Positions 11,626 through 23,260 are shown, numbered from the stretch's first letter. The stretch is DNA of 64,000 nucleotides from Isoetes taiwanensis (GCA_021234155.1 JAJEKV010000075.1:3875720-3939719), one strand, 5' to 3'. Notes: generated from the sequence alone by a model not told the origin. A program made the numbers and translations.

Positions 11626-14284
11626 TTATAAACAACCTTGGATCGACCAACTGAAGTTCTCGTCTTCACAATGCTCACCCGAGCTATTATTGTCTACTAT
11701 AGGTTCCTTCATTAAATTAGATGCTTCCTCATGTAACTTAGAAGATCCTCTACCCTTGCACTCATTGTTCCACAACTCAAATGCCTTCTCATAAGAAAAT
11801 GTCTCAATAGTATGTGTAGTGCTATATAGCCTCAAGCATGCATCAAGATTGCCATCAAGTCGGTTCCGCAGCTTATTTTTTATGAAGCTCGTTGTGCTAA
11901 AACAACGTTCATCTTCAACACTCTCAAGTATCATACACAAGCATAACTCTGCCAATTTAAAATACTTTGAAATGGACACCCTCAACACACTGTTAGAATC
12001 CAATATCCTCCAAAGACGTGTTGCTGCACCAAACTCTAAGGGATCCTCTAACTGTTGAGTTTGATGATACATACTCTCCCCAAATAATTTAGATTGCAAT
12101 GTTAATTGTTCCCAATCAAGAAGCCCTTCTATGGTTTCAGTGCCAACCTTTCTTGAAACGCAAAAGTAATCTCGGATGGTAGCCATTACTTTGAAAAATC
12201 TTATACACACTTGCCATTGAGCCTTTCCAAATTTGGGGAAAGACAACGCCAATAGCATCAAGGACATCCTCTCGTGGAAACCTTGAATGAAGCTCATTTA
12301 CGAGATTGCGCGATGTCTACACAATGAAAAACATTAGGTATGAATACATAATTTATAGCAATAAAGTACATTTAAATTCACATAAGAATAAAGAGGACTT
12401 ACTTGTTTCATATGATGTTTAATTGTCTCAATCAAGCCTTGAAAATCAGAACTCTTCATCTCACACTTCATGCGATAGTTTCCTCTACCCCTCCGTGTCC
12501 GGAAATGCATGCGAAGAATTTGACCTTTGACATGTATGCACACATACCCCTCCTCATCGTATTTTAGGAAACTCTCGCATGATCCAACTTGAACCAACTT
12601 GTTCCAAACAGTAAATTCGTCTTTATGCAATTCAAAACATGATTTTCCAGCCATAGTATCCACATATAAATTTTCTATCTCAACTTGCAACGCCTTTCTG
12701 GCTATCGTATACTTTAGGTATAAAGATTTGTCTATCTTGTGAAATCTTCATCATATAGTTTAGCTTCCCCATCAAAGGCTGCATAGCAAAGAGCGTAAGC
12801 ATAGTCTCACAATCTGTCATAAGTCCCATGAGCTCAAATCCTCTTTGTGATGTGTTTTCATCATCATCATTCAAATATAACTCATTACACCCACCAATGA
12901 CACATATTCCTCACAAAGGCATTCGATTGGTTGGTGCAATGAAATCCACCTAGTGGCAACATCTTTTAATAACTTATTTCCTTTAGTGATACTGCTTGCA
13001 AAGTCTTGAAATATTGCTAACCTTTGAGGACTTTTAGAGAAAAAGTTATAAGCAGCATGAACTAGAAATTCAATCTTACCAACTTTTTGTGAATCGAAAA
13101 TTGTCTTGTATGCCAAGTTGGTCCTATGGGACATGCAATGAAGCACACTGATGTAAGGTGCTAAGCTTGCCTGTATTCTGACGCCCAATCATGTCCTATT
13201 CCCTTGCATCACGGAGGCTCCATCAGCTCCAAAACAAATTAATTTCCTAGCACGCTCAATAGGAGTCAAAAGAGCAACATTAGATAAGTATTCGGCAATC
13301 ACGTTGAAAAGGGTCTCTGCAGTAGCATCTCTTGAAAGCTTCGTAATACCCAAAAAGTAGGAGACGCGTTCAAAATTCACAACATTGTATAGATGCATTG
13401 CAATCCATGAGGTATTATCAATTGCCATCACTTCATCAATGGATAATGAAAGAAAAGATGATTTATGAACAATTTCGGAAAGCTCTAACTTCAGTGCCCC
13501 ACTCATATGCTCAGCAGACTCCCATCCTTTAGGCTCACTCCAATGAGTCGAGGGACATGAAGGAATTTTTTGAATGAGCAAATGATCTCTCATGTGAGGA
13601 TAATCCTTCATAGGCTTTCCCAAAGATAGCAACAAAAAACAACCCTCATTTGCACCAACTTAGCCTCAAAATTCAACCTATCCACTTTTGAAAACACCAT
13701 ATGTATGGGAGTAGTCTTGTGCAGCTTTTGTTGTACCATCAACAAGTGTTCTTCATAGGTCTTAAAAATGTTAAGATGCCTATTCTTCTCATCCCAAAAA
13801 ACTTTCTCCATAACTCCACCGTTCTCATCACATACTATAGATCTCTTCTTACCATGATGTTTCATAATGTTATCATATTTACATTGGAGAAGCACATCTC
13901 TCTTTCTTCCCCATGAACAAACTTAGCATCTGACCCATTCCTTACCATCTATTATAGCTTGCTCAATGTGTGGAAATTCTGCTAACCATTCATTCCTAAA
14001 TGAACGACCAATGACAAAGATGCTTTGCCTTTTCTTCTTTGTCGTTCCACTAGGCTTAGTGATAGGTTGTATAGAAGATGAGATGGCTTTATCTTTTGAG
14101 ACATTTGCATTAGAATCTCCTTCTAAGGACAAGGGCATGTCCTCGCTACTAGACTCCTCTTCCTCACTGCATAAGAATGATCTTCCTCGCTACTAATATG
14201 ACAACAAAACTCCAAATTGTTAAGAGGAAGATCAATTACTTTCCTCTTGCGTGTAAATTGTAAGATTTTGATCTGGCGAGACAT
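11626..14284 (-). pseudogene. hAT transposase (zinc finger MYM-type 1/DUF4371 type), broken
   Basis: From ATG at 14284 (MSRQIKILQF): a Ser/Glu-rich segment, a TTF-type N-terminal zinc-finger region (FRNEWLAEFPHIEQ), then a DUF4371-like region (SSFLSLSIDEVMAIDNTSW). Next is the RNase H-like core (CFGADGASVMQGNRT, then HCMSHRTNLAYK), and finally the C-terminal hAT dimerisation motif (ESVEDERCFSTTSFIKN, near 11900). A canonical intron is visible at 12402-12317 (CAA|gtaagt ... gtgtag|ACA). Frameshifts near 14190, 13900 and 13620, a stop at 13189-13191 and a break at about 12870 inactivate it. The family acts in the nucleus by cut-and-paste; this copy would need another source of transposase. Confidence 0.85.
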
Positions 14285-16084
14285 AGTCCCTGGATCACAA
14301 ATGAAATTGAATTATTACAACGCTAATGCAAAACAGATTTGACTTAAAAAAAAAAAAAAAGGCATCATACCTTATGCAAAATAAATCTAAAATAAACAGA
14401 AAAGTAAACACCAATGTAGCTTATGTTAGCCGACTGTCCCCTGCTCACTCCGTAAATGTGATGGTGCTTGTCACACGAAGATAATGTAACACCTAAAAAG
14501 TCCTAGGTCAATAAAAAATAGAAAATATAAAAACAAAAATATAGTCAAAGGCTAAAACATTATATTGCTCTTTTTTCTTATTTTTTTCCTCAATGTGGCC
14601 AGCGGCTATGGCCAGCGGCCGTATCCTATCGGACCTCCACTGTTTTTGCTTTCTGCTTTCCGCTTTCTTTTCTACCTATGGAGGCCAGCGGCCGTCTATT
14701 TTACCTTGTTTAGTCTTGTCTGTGCTATAATCTTCAGACAAGATTGAAGATAGCCTCCTCAATCCATCACCATAGGCACCAAAGGGGAGCCATGCAGAGT
14801 TAAACACAGATTTGAAGGTAAAGGTAAATAGAGATGCTTCAGAAGACAACAGCTTCACATGGATTTATTAGTTTCAGAATATAGCAGCTCTACAAGGATT
14901 TTTTTGCTTCTAGCGATGTGTTAGCTTCAGAAGACAGCATCATCGCAGGGGAGCAAAGGAAAAAAAATGCATGAAGAGAGGAGGAAGAAATGTAAGTCTA
15001 GGGCAAGTCTGGTAAAGCATTTCAAACATATAGGGCCGGTAAAGCATTTCAAATCACAGGTTTTTTTGCAAGTCTGGTAAAGCATTTTAAACAGATAGGG
15101 TCGGCCTTTGTTAGATTTTCAAGATCTGCAACTGTAAATATAGGTATTCAAGACACATAAGACATAAAGGGGAGCACCGTTTCTGAAAAAATGGCATCAG
15201 CTCTTGATAAGGCAGCAAACAGAGGCCCTGAAACTTTATTCTGGATCCAATACTGCACAAAACTTCAGTGCCATTCTGATTAACTATTCATGTGCTTAAT
15301 TATGAATCTGATTTTTCTTTCTTGCTGCACATCCCACATATCCAGATATTCCATTTATTTTCGGGATCAATTCATGTTTTCATTACAAAAACTCTACTTA
15401 GTTTCGGATCAATTTATATTTTGATCACAAAAACTCTACCGTCTCTATTCTTCATAAAGCCACAGAAATTAACTTGCACTTATAGAATTTCTATATTAAC
15501 TTGGAGCAGAATTACATCACAATACAATCTTCAAACCTGGAAAGTATAAACCAAGCCCATACATAGAAACTACTAAACGATTGCAGAAAACTTTGATTTT
15601 TTTGACCAGCCTTGAAATTTATGGAATACGATAGAAATTTGCCTTGAAGAATATGCAGTACGATAGAAAATGTTCCTCTTTTGCTATAATCCGGGCAGTT
15701 ATATCCGGTGTGAGGGAAAGAGTTTCCTGATAATATCACCTATTTAAAATAATTTGAAGTAGATGTTACAAATTCTGGGAAATTTGTACCGCCAATTACT
15801 CTAAATGATAGGGGTAGATGGCGATTTTTAAGGATCTTATGCTAACATTTATTTTTGGATGGCTATTATTTAGATAATATGAAAAACTTTTAACACATAG
15901 AAAGGCTAATCCCAAATTCTTTATATAAAAAGGGGGAATTAGTTTAGCTAATATCACAAAAATATGATGTAATTATATTTTTACATGGCTATTTTTTTTT
16001 CTCAAAGAATACCCTATTCATAAAATTCGCTGCAAAATTTGCCGCAATCCCTTAAAAAATTGCCATTTGGCTATGAATAGCCGC
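14285..16084. other. Non-coding interior and right arm of the hAT element
   Basis: This stretch lies upstream of the transposase start. It holds an A15 run near 14346, GC-rich GGCCAGCGGC words (14595-14695), a direct repeat GCAAGTCTGGTAAAGCATTT (near 15003 and 15069), and subterminal GGCTATTT-type words from 15850 onward. It probably contains the transposase promoter and 5' region. No gene is seen. Confidence 0.55.
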
Positions 16085-16098
16085 TAATTTTTTCCGTG

Positions 16099-16354
16099 AT
16101 GCTGACGTTGTCTCTTGCTGCTCGAATTCCCTTCTAAACTTAGTCTCTTCTGGAACTTTGTGATTTCGGGACTGCATGTAAAAAACAGGTTCCGACGTGT
16201 TCTTAAATTTGAAATTTAAGGACATACAATCATTCAAAGGAAAACAGCGGGCTAAGGGTATAGCACGGCCATCTTTAGCCCGCCCAAACACATTCCAAAT
16301 TTTACATTTCGAGGGGCTAAGTGTATCGAGCGCAGTGGAGTTTATCGGGCGCAT
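16099..16354 (-). pseudogene. Upstream part of the gene split by the hAT element
   Basis: An open frame from 16354 (MRPINSTALDTLSPSKCKIW...) reaches the hAT target site as FRREFEQQETTSAS. If the element and one target copy are mentally removed, the same frame continues at 8024 as RHDDSNKEAGRR, with no stop at the junction. This shows 16099-16354 and 6975-8024 were one exon before insertion. The start codon is uncertain because the gene may extend to the right. No domain is recognised. The first 8 bases (ATGCTGAC) are the right target-site copy. Confidence 0.5.
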
Positions 16355-16476
16355 AGTTTTATCGGGTCTTAACAGCCAGAGGCCGAGAGAGATTCCGAAC
16401 GACTTCTCGCCATGGCGCCATGATGTTGTAAGCTCCTAACAATGGTTTAATATGTATCTCCATCTAACTGAGTGTT

Positions 16477-16860
16477 TTGTTGAAACTAAATGATTTGATC
16501 GATGTACGTGAGCTCAATGTAGCACCGGGAGATGAGCTAGAGTACATGAGCACTCTTCACTGCAGCGCCATGGAGAAGGGATACACAAGAATCGCTTTGA
16601 CACAAGTTTTTGATGGAGATGCCTTGTTGATGAGGCCGACAGAAGAAGCAAAGACCCTCGGAGAGGCTGCGGGATCTGTGATACAATGGCCCAAAGAGTA
16701 CTTGCGAGAAGAGATGAGTGCTTACCACTGTCTTATTAGGATACTTGTTTCAGAGATGTTGTTAGGCATGCTAGACTTGTTTAGAATGTGGACCTGCTCG
16801 AAAGTTCGATCGATTGGTTGTTTCCTTGTTGAGCATATTTCAGGGGTTGAGAGATATTGA
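16477..16860 (+). CDS. DUF8039-like fragment
   Basis: This 127-codon frame contains GYTRIALTQVFDGDALLM followed by LGEAAGSVIQWPKEYL. That is the layout of DUF8039, a small domain common in plant proteins linked to CACTA-type transposons and Ulp1-like proteases (established association; the assignment here is by pattern only). The DUF-like part spans roughly residues 20-85; the remainder is unremarkable. No partner transposase or protease is seen nearby, so this is most likely an isolated remnant. The start is arbitrary. Confidence 0.45.
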   Translation: MLKLNDLIDVRELNVAPGDELEYMSTLHCSAMEKGYTRIALTQVFDGDALLMRPTEEAKTLGEAAGSVIQWPKEYLREEMSAYHCLIRILVSEMLLGMLDLFRMWTCSKVRSIGCFLVEHISGVERY

Positions 16861-16922
16861 GCAAGGGAGAAACCAATCGGAGTAACTCGCGAACAACTCC
16901 ACGTTTTGGTAGTTTTGGTTGG

Positions 16923-17585
16923 AATGCATTCCCCTGTGATTAGTCGCAGAGGCCTCCACCCAGTCTGAGCCCCTCCCCTTCGCAATATTCGACGAAGATG
17001 GTTCGAAGGAGAGTGGCTCAGACTGGCTAGAGGCACATGCGACTCGACCCTGAAGAATGCACTAAAGCTTGGGCAGATCAAGGGCGGATGTGGGATAAGG
17101 AGTCTGCATTGCTGTGAGTCGCAGATGCAGTTGTTGGGATGCAGTTCAAATGCATTCCCCAATGGCTAGTCGCAGAGGCTTCCACCCAGTCTGATCCCCT
17201 CCCCTTCGTAATATTCGAGGAAGATGGTTCGAAGGAGAGTGGCTCTGACTCGGTAGAGGCACCTGCGACTCGACGCTGGAGAATGCACTAGAGCTTGGGC
17301 AGGTCAAGGGCGGACATGGGATAAGGAGTCTGCATTGTTGTGTGTAAGACTTGAGGGCCTTCTCGAATCGCGAGTCGAGAAAGCCCCCAGTCCTCCCTTA
17401 AAAAGGCAGTTCAAATGCACTCCCCGGTGCTTAATCACAGAGGCCTCCACCCAGTCCGAGCCCCTTCCCTTCGCAATATTCGAGGAAGATGGTTCGAAGG
17501 AGAGTGGCTCTGACTGGGTAGAGGCACCTGCGACTCGACACTGGAGAATGCACTAGAGCTTGGGTAGGTCAAGGGCTGAGGGCCT
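16923..17585 (+). repeat. Three imperfect tandem copies of a ~170-265 bp unit
   Basis: Copies begin with AATGCATTCCCC or AATGCACTCCCC at 16923, 17149 and 17414. Each carries AGAGGCCTCCACCCAGTC, a TTCGAAGGAGAGTGGCTC block and GAATGCACTAAAGCTTGGGC-like ends. The third copy leads into the dyad array. Confidence 0.8.
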
Positions 17586-17970
17586 TCTCAACTCGCGAGT
17601 CGAGAATGCCCCCACCCCTCCTTATGGTCCTCTCGACTCGCATGTCTAGTATACGACCACCAAGACTGAGCCCCTATCCTCAAAGGTGCTGAAGTAGAGG
17701 GATCTAGTCTGGATGGCTGCATTCTCGACTTGCATTTCGAGAATAGGGGAAGTAGACTAGCATTGGCTGGCTGAGGCATTCTCGACTCGCGAATCGAGAA
17801 TAGGAGTGTTGGCTGGCTAAGGCATTCTCGACTCGCGAGTCGAGAATAGCGAGTCGAGAATAGGAGTGTTGGCTGGCTGAGGCAATCTCGACTCGCAAGT
17901 CGAGAATAACGAGTCGAGAATAGGAGTGTTAGCTGGCTGAGGCATTCTCGACTTTCGAGTCGAGAATCCC
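17356..17970. repeat. Second array of CTCGACTCGCGAGTCGAG dyads
   Basis: It uses the same dyad as 6261-6693 but a different spacer: from about 17720 a ~60-bp unit (GGAGTGTTGGCTGGCTGAGG plus dyad) repeats about four times. Two dyads are followed by an extra half-site (AGCGAGTCGAGAAT). Isolated dyads lie at about 17356, 17588 and 17631. Confidence 0.8.
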
Positions 17971-18672
17971 TCACCCAGCCAGCACTCCAGGAAGTACGCT
18001 CCCTATGTACACTCCCTATTCTCGCCTCGCCAAAACAGAGGAGGATGAATCGGTCAGAGTCGAGGAAGGGGAAGAGTGCAGTTATTTCTGGCTGCATCCT
18101 TGATCCTCGAAAAAGTGCCTTAATGAATGTCTGGCACGTACAGGCCACGTCATGCATGACGTGGGTGCATGGACTGCTGATGGGCACGTCAGCAGTCGCT
18201 GAGGAATTGGCACGTGGCCACAGGAATATATTATGGTGCTATGGTGTATGATGTGTTATAGTTTTAATATTTTATGGTTTAATGTTATGGTTATATCTAT
18301 CTATCTATCTACTCTATATATGTTCTTATGTTTGTCGCGCTTATCCGGCCGTCCGTTCGAGATCCGACGGCTTACGTGGGTTTGGGACGTATCCTACGGC
18401 CCAGTTGGCCTGGGAGTTTACATATAATATGTGTACCGCGGTCCTACGGTCCAGATTGATCTGATCCTGACCGTCGGTCCGAGATCCGACGGCTCACGTG
18501 GCTTGGGGACACATCCTACGGTCCACGTGGCTTTGGGAATTATATGTAATAGATCCTACGGCTCATATTGCTTTTATATGGTGAGATCTTGATCGTTGAT
18601 CGAGTCTAAGATCCTAAGGCTCATATTGAATGCTCTTCCTTAAGGAAAGGCTTTTAAAATTTTTTATGTTAT
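17971..18672. repeat. Non-coding with two copies of a GATCCGACGG unit
   Basis: An ~82-bp segment containing GAGATCCGACGGCT and TCCTACGG occurs near 18350-18432 and again near 18474-18555. A short (ATCT)n tract lies at 18295-18312 and a CCTTAAGG dyad near 18640. No gene is seen. The CCGTCC/GGACGG flavour recalls the R ends at 25-56 kb. Confidence 0.5.
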
Positions 18673-18737
18673 TGGGGGGATTCGAACCCTGGTCCTCGAC
18701 CCCCCAAACCCCCCACTCTAACCACTAGACCAAGCAT
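18673..18737 (-). ncRNA. tRNA-like head, probably a SINE
   Basis: On the - strand, TGGTCTAGTGG fits the Pol III A box (TRGYNNARNGG) and GGTTCGAATCC fits the B box exactly, about 35 bases apart. Acceptor and T stems do not pair properly and there is a G-rich insert, so this is not a functional tRNA. It is best explained as the 5' head of a tRNA-derived SINE whose body runs towards lower coordinates. Confidence 0.5.
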
Positions 18738-18779
18738 TAATTCTATGAATAATTTATGTTTCAAATATACTTAAGGGTA

Positions 18780-19370
18780 ATGTTCTAATTAAGATAAAAT
18801 AGACTATAATATTCTAGGATGTTTTGAAAGTTTCAAACTGTTCCAGAAAGTTCTAAAATGTTCTAGAAATTTCTAGAATGTAAGGGAACCCAGGAGAATT
18901 AAAGGGAATATAAGGAAATCTCATAAATTGTAAGAGAATCTAGGAAAATATACAAGTCTAACGGAATCTTCATAATATCTAAGGGAATCTAAGAAAATCT
19001 TGATGAAATCTTAGAGTTTTTTTAAGATTTTGCAAAAAGCGACAATAGAATGTTCTAAAATGTTTCATAATAAAGGTATACAATATAAATCTTGAAAAAA
19101 AAAATATTCTAGATGCTCAGGGCAAGCGCCTCAATCTAGGAATAAAAAATGTTTTAAAAATATTGCACAGATCCAAAATAGATTATTTTGGAAGATTTTA
19201 AATGCTCATGGGTAAGCACCTTAATCAAAATAGAAAATTCTAAGAGAATCTAGGGGAATCTTCATGAATGCTAAATGTAATACATAGAATGTTGAAGAAT
19301 GTAGAGGAATCACAAGAGAATCTCAGTAGAATCATTAGTTATCTAGAGCACTACAGGGCCTTACACCGTA
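18780..19370 (-). repeat. Degenerate GGAATCT/TTCTAGAA array
   Basis: Dense words such as GGGAATCTAAG, AGAATCTAGG and TTCTAGAATGT fill this stretch. The style and orientation match 31530-32110, the L-side array of the inverted units at 25-56 kb. A TTCTTGTATATATATTC near 19415 follows. This may be the relic of another such unit. Confidence 0.55.
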
Positions 19371-19600
19371 AGAACATGCTAAAACTGGAACAATGCGCCG
19401 TAGGACGTATTAATTTTCTTGTATATATATTCTTATGATATTTGGTTATGACATGTTATATGGTTTTATATGGTTATATATATGGTTATGATGCTATATG
19501 ATTATATGGTTATATTTTATTGTTTATTGTTTTGTAGTGTTCATGGTTATATGGTTATAATGTGTCCTCTTTCATTTAGGGAGCATGTGAGATAAGCATA

Positions 19601-22330
19601 ATGGAGCCAAGCAAGCCAAGTACAGGACATTGCCCTAGTCTTCAATGGAGGAAAGTGGATTGCTTATTGTTGCATCCATGCAACGGGACGGTCTTTGCAG
19701 AGGGCATCATAACTGCAATGGATCCATCTGATAGTGTGAATAATGAAAGGCTGGGAGATGATCATCTTGGTGTTGGCATTGGGAAGCTTCTTATCCAAGT
19801 CGATACAATCATGTCCCAGGGGAAGTCCAGTGACTTATTGTATGCTCTGGGTTGCTGGAGTCTCAAACTCAGTAACGATGGCCAATTAGACATATTACAT
19901 ACAAGAATGGTGAGAACCTACAAGGCCCAACTGAAGTAGATACCCCAAGGCCCAGCCGTTGAAGGTTTGGTGATGGATGAGCATCCTTTGATCACAAGGA
20001 AGAGGCGGTATATTTTTTTTATAGAAAGCAGCCAAGGGTGCCCAAAAAGGCTAGAAGTGACAGATATTTACAAAGGATGGAAAGTATGGCACCAACCAAA
20101 GAAAACCTAGAAGCAATTAGGGGACAAGAGCATTGCACTCTAGATTGCGCAGTCCAGTATAGTGTGGATGACCTTGTGGAAATAAGGTCCCAATTCATTG
20201 GAGAGCTTCAGAAAGACAGGATTAACTTCATCTAGTCCTTGTATAGAAATTCCTGCTATGATGAAAATACAGGAATATTACTTTATCAATTGAGGGGCCT
20301 GAAGGTATGTATGAGAGCATTGAGATGGATTCTTGGCGTGAGCAAGACTTCATTTTACAGATACTGGGAGCAGGTCAGAAAAGGGCACAGGTTGTTCCAA
20401 CATGGTAATGCACTGACTTTGAGACCTAGAGCAAACACTTTGAAGGCCATTGCGTCTTCGAGAGCTTTGTGAGATACATGTCTCAATCTATGCTGCATAA
20501 GTCGAAGGTGGAAACTACTGGAGGTCGGCCTCTTTCTCAATCACATTTCAGCAGGTTATAAAAACTCACTTCTCAAACATGTGTGTCTTGCAACACATGC
20601 CATTCTCAAAGTGCAACACTTGCATTCAATTGAAGGATACACTTGCATCAACTACAATAGAGAAAGAAAGAATGGCAATCAGGGAGCAATTTGCAGATCA
20701 CTAAAGGGACCAAATATCATGTAGACAACTGTATTGGCAATGGAGAACATTTTCCCAGGTGCAGCCTGACAGATTTTTGAGCATAATTCATGATAAGATG
20801 AACCAACACAAGGCCCAAGCATTATCAAAACGTCTTTCAGATAAAAGTAAGTCTGGCGGGTATCTTGACACATGGGCATGGAACTGGCACCTATAGTCAT
20901 TTTGTGCTTGATCTATGGAGGGATGATCCAAATTTCCATGTGAGTTCTATTTTCAGGTGCTTGAGAACACTAGAGAGAGGATCGATAGAGGGGAGGAGAT
21001 ATTCTCCCTCAGCCCCCATTTTTTATGCTTTGATGGATGATCAACCGCTCTATTACCAAAGGCAGATAAAGGAGCTCACATCCAAGGTGTCGAAAGAAAC
21101 AAGGACAATCTGGGATGACTTCCCCTTATTTTAAAAAGAACTGTCAGAGGAGCCATGTGTTCCATTGGACAACTGTTGGAAAGAAAAAAGGAATAGATGG
21201 ATGTTTTGGGCAATGTCATACTTGATAGCAGTGGCAGTATTCAAGATTGTGAAGGTGGGGTTCATGATGGTTGGGCATACGCATGATGATATAGATGCAT
21301 TCTTTGGAACTTTCTCTACCAAGCTCAAGAGAGAAAATGTGACTAGTCTCCCTGAACTAATGGATGTGTTTGAGAGCTGCATTATCCCCAATCCAATGGC
21401 TTTCTTGATGGATGAGGTTGCAGATTCGAAATCATTTGTCGAGGGATACTTGCAAGATGGCAAGGATCAGTTGACAGGACACACAAAGCCACTTTAGTTC
21501 AAGTTTCAGGTCAGGGATGGAATACCGATCATGCAATATAAGTGGAGATCAGGTGATAAGTTGTGGATGCCTGTACAAGGAATTGAGTTGTGACAAAGGG
21601 GGGCTATAGTGAAGTTCTTATTCCTAGAGGGCAGCTTCCTTCCTTCAAGACTGTTAAAGACTCTAGCCAACTAGTGAAGGGCATCAAGGATTATATAACG
21701 CATTGGGATGATGTTGAAATGGAAAGCACACCTCCACTCTGAAGAAAAATCACACGGACTCCCTAATCAATTATTGGGAGAACGTTGTGACATGCTTAGA
21801 AATAGAAATGTACCCATTTGGGGGGCTGAGATGGGCTCTTACCAGAGTCTAGATGGGAGGGTTCTCATGGAGCAAACACATCTAAGAAAGTTGCATGGAT
21901 CCTAACAATAGCTCCAAGTGGTTTGTGGGAAGTAAGGCCTCAAAGCCGAAGTGGTTTGATCTTCCTGAGTGGGATCCTTATGAGGACATCAAAGAAGGAT
22001 ACTTTGTGCTAGTAAGGCCTGACGATGAGGATTGTCCAATTTGGTTAGGGGTGGTACTCTCTGATGTTACCACCACCATGCCTGATGGAGAGGAGCTGCG
22101 TCCTGGATTCCAGGTTCAATATTGAGAGCCCGTTGGAAGGCACAAGAGGGGCAACTTGAAGGAGCAATACACCGACTGCTGGGAGAAGAAGTGGAGGACA
22201 AATCATGCTGATCCTCAAAGGAAGGAATTGGTGGAGTATGTGGTATGGTCATATCCAACTTGTCACATGTCAAAGGACAAGACCCACAAGATCCCCAAAG
22301 GGGAGATGGACAAAGCTAACGTCAGGATCT
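19601..22330 (+). pseudogene. DUF7869-type transposase-like gene, broken
   Basis: Successive frames (19601-19939, 20038-20472, 20865-21134, 21165-21497, 21895-22125) read as one decayed + strand gene. The diagnostic block is PLDNCWKEKRNRWMFWAMSY followed by FMMVGHTHDDIDAFFG (about 21160-21310), the conserved D/N and GHTHxDID signature of DUF7869, an RNase H-like, transposase-like domain of unknown biochemical function. An N-terminal helix-turn-helix-like ILGVSKTSFYRYWEQV precedes it. The C-terminal part (KWFDLPEWDPYEDIKEGYFV) is separate. At least five stops or frameshifts are present. No clear terminal repeats were found. Confidence 0.6.
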
Positions 22331-22407
22331 GACCCACTTTAATTAAATGCGACTTTACTGCTTGATAGGTTCCAAACAAAGACCGTGCAGATCTGTTATA
22401 CCAAATA

Positions 22408-23260
22408 CATATCGAGAATGCAAATGGCGTGCATCCATGCATGCATCTTTAACATGGTCTGCTTTACAAAATGCATGCTGAGGAATGCAAATGGCGCCAC
22501 ATCTGGTCTGGTATAGCAATGCCATTTGCATTCACCAGTATGCATCTGGTCTGGTATAGCAAATGCACGTTGAGGATGCAAGTGGCGCTGGAACTCCACA
22601 GATGATGTTGATGATTCTTAATTTTAGAACAAAACACCATGATGCTAGTCTACTATCAAAGTATGCATGCCAAGCAATGCAAATGGTGTCATTTGCATCC
22701 TCAATATGCATTATTGATAGCATGCAAATGGCGCTCCTAGGATACAAGAGTGAAAGCATGTTAGGGTGTACCACTTTTGGATCCTGCAAAAGTACTTACA
22801 CTAGGTACTTCAGAACTGGGTACTTTCTCATTTTTCTTTTCATTAAAACTAATTTAAAAATCCAAAATAAAAGTCAAAGGTATGTTAATATTCAAAGTTA
22901 AGGTAAAGAAAACGTTATTGGAGATCAAAATAATTATAAATCAATTTTAAAACATACATTTTATTGAGATATTAAAGTTTCCAGTACCCAGTGCTCGCTA
23001 CCTTATTGGCTACTTATGTAATTCATAAATGATACTTCTTAAGGTACACCCTAACATGCTTTTACCCGCAAATGGTGCTATTTGCGTCTATCAAAGTACG
23101 CATGCCAAGCCATGCAGGCACCTTCCATCTCAACATGCATTATTACCTGCATGGTTGATGCTGATATTGATGATTGTTAGCATGATGCTAGTATGCCATT
23201 AAACTATGCATGCAACGCCATGCAAATGGTGTCATGGCGTCATTTGCATCCTTGGCGTGC
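22408..23260. repeat. Field of ATGCAAAT-containing dyads
   Basis: Words ATGCAAATGGCG or their reverse ATTTGCAT recur near 22419, 22483, 22519, 22676, 22721, 23068 and 23220, often paired head-to-head as GCAAATGGTGTCATTTGC. GGTCTGGTATAGCAA recurs near 22503 and 22550. The field directly follows the DUF7869-type gene and may be its subterminal region. No gene is seen. Confidence 0.6.

Larger units (their letters stand above)
8025..16098 (-). mobile_element. hAT-superfamily DNA transposon with nested LINE
   Basis: The termini are CAGGGAAAAAATTA (8025-8038) and TAATTTTTTCCGTG (16085-16098), which are inverted repeats matching at 13 of 14 positions and starting with CA, as in hAT. Both are flanked by the 8-bp duplication ATGCTGAC. 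Subterminal regions on both sides repeat GGCTATTT/GGCTAAA words, the kind of array hAT transposases bind. The only transposase-like gene is on the - strand (11626-14284) and is broken. Removing the nested LINE (8168-11422) leaves an element of about 4.8 kb. It inserted into a decayed - strand gene. Confidence 0.85.

Noticed and set aside
17588-18187. 199-codon - strand ORF
   Set aside because: It runs through the second dyad array and consists of repeated translations of the same unit.
18673-18737. Functional tRNA gene
   Set aside because: A and B boxes match but acceptor and T stems do not pair and the anticodon arm is not recognisable.
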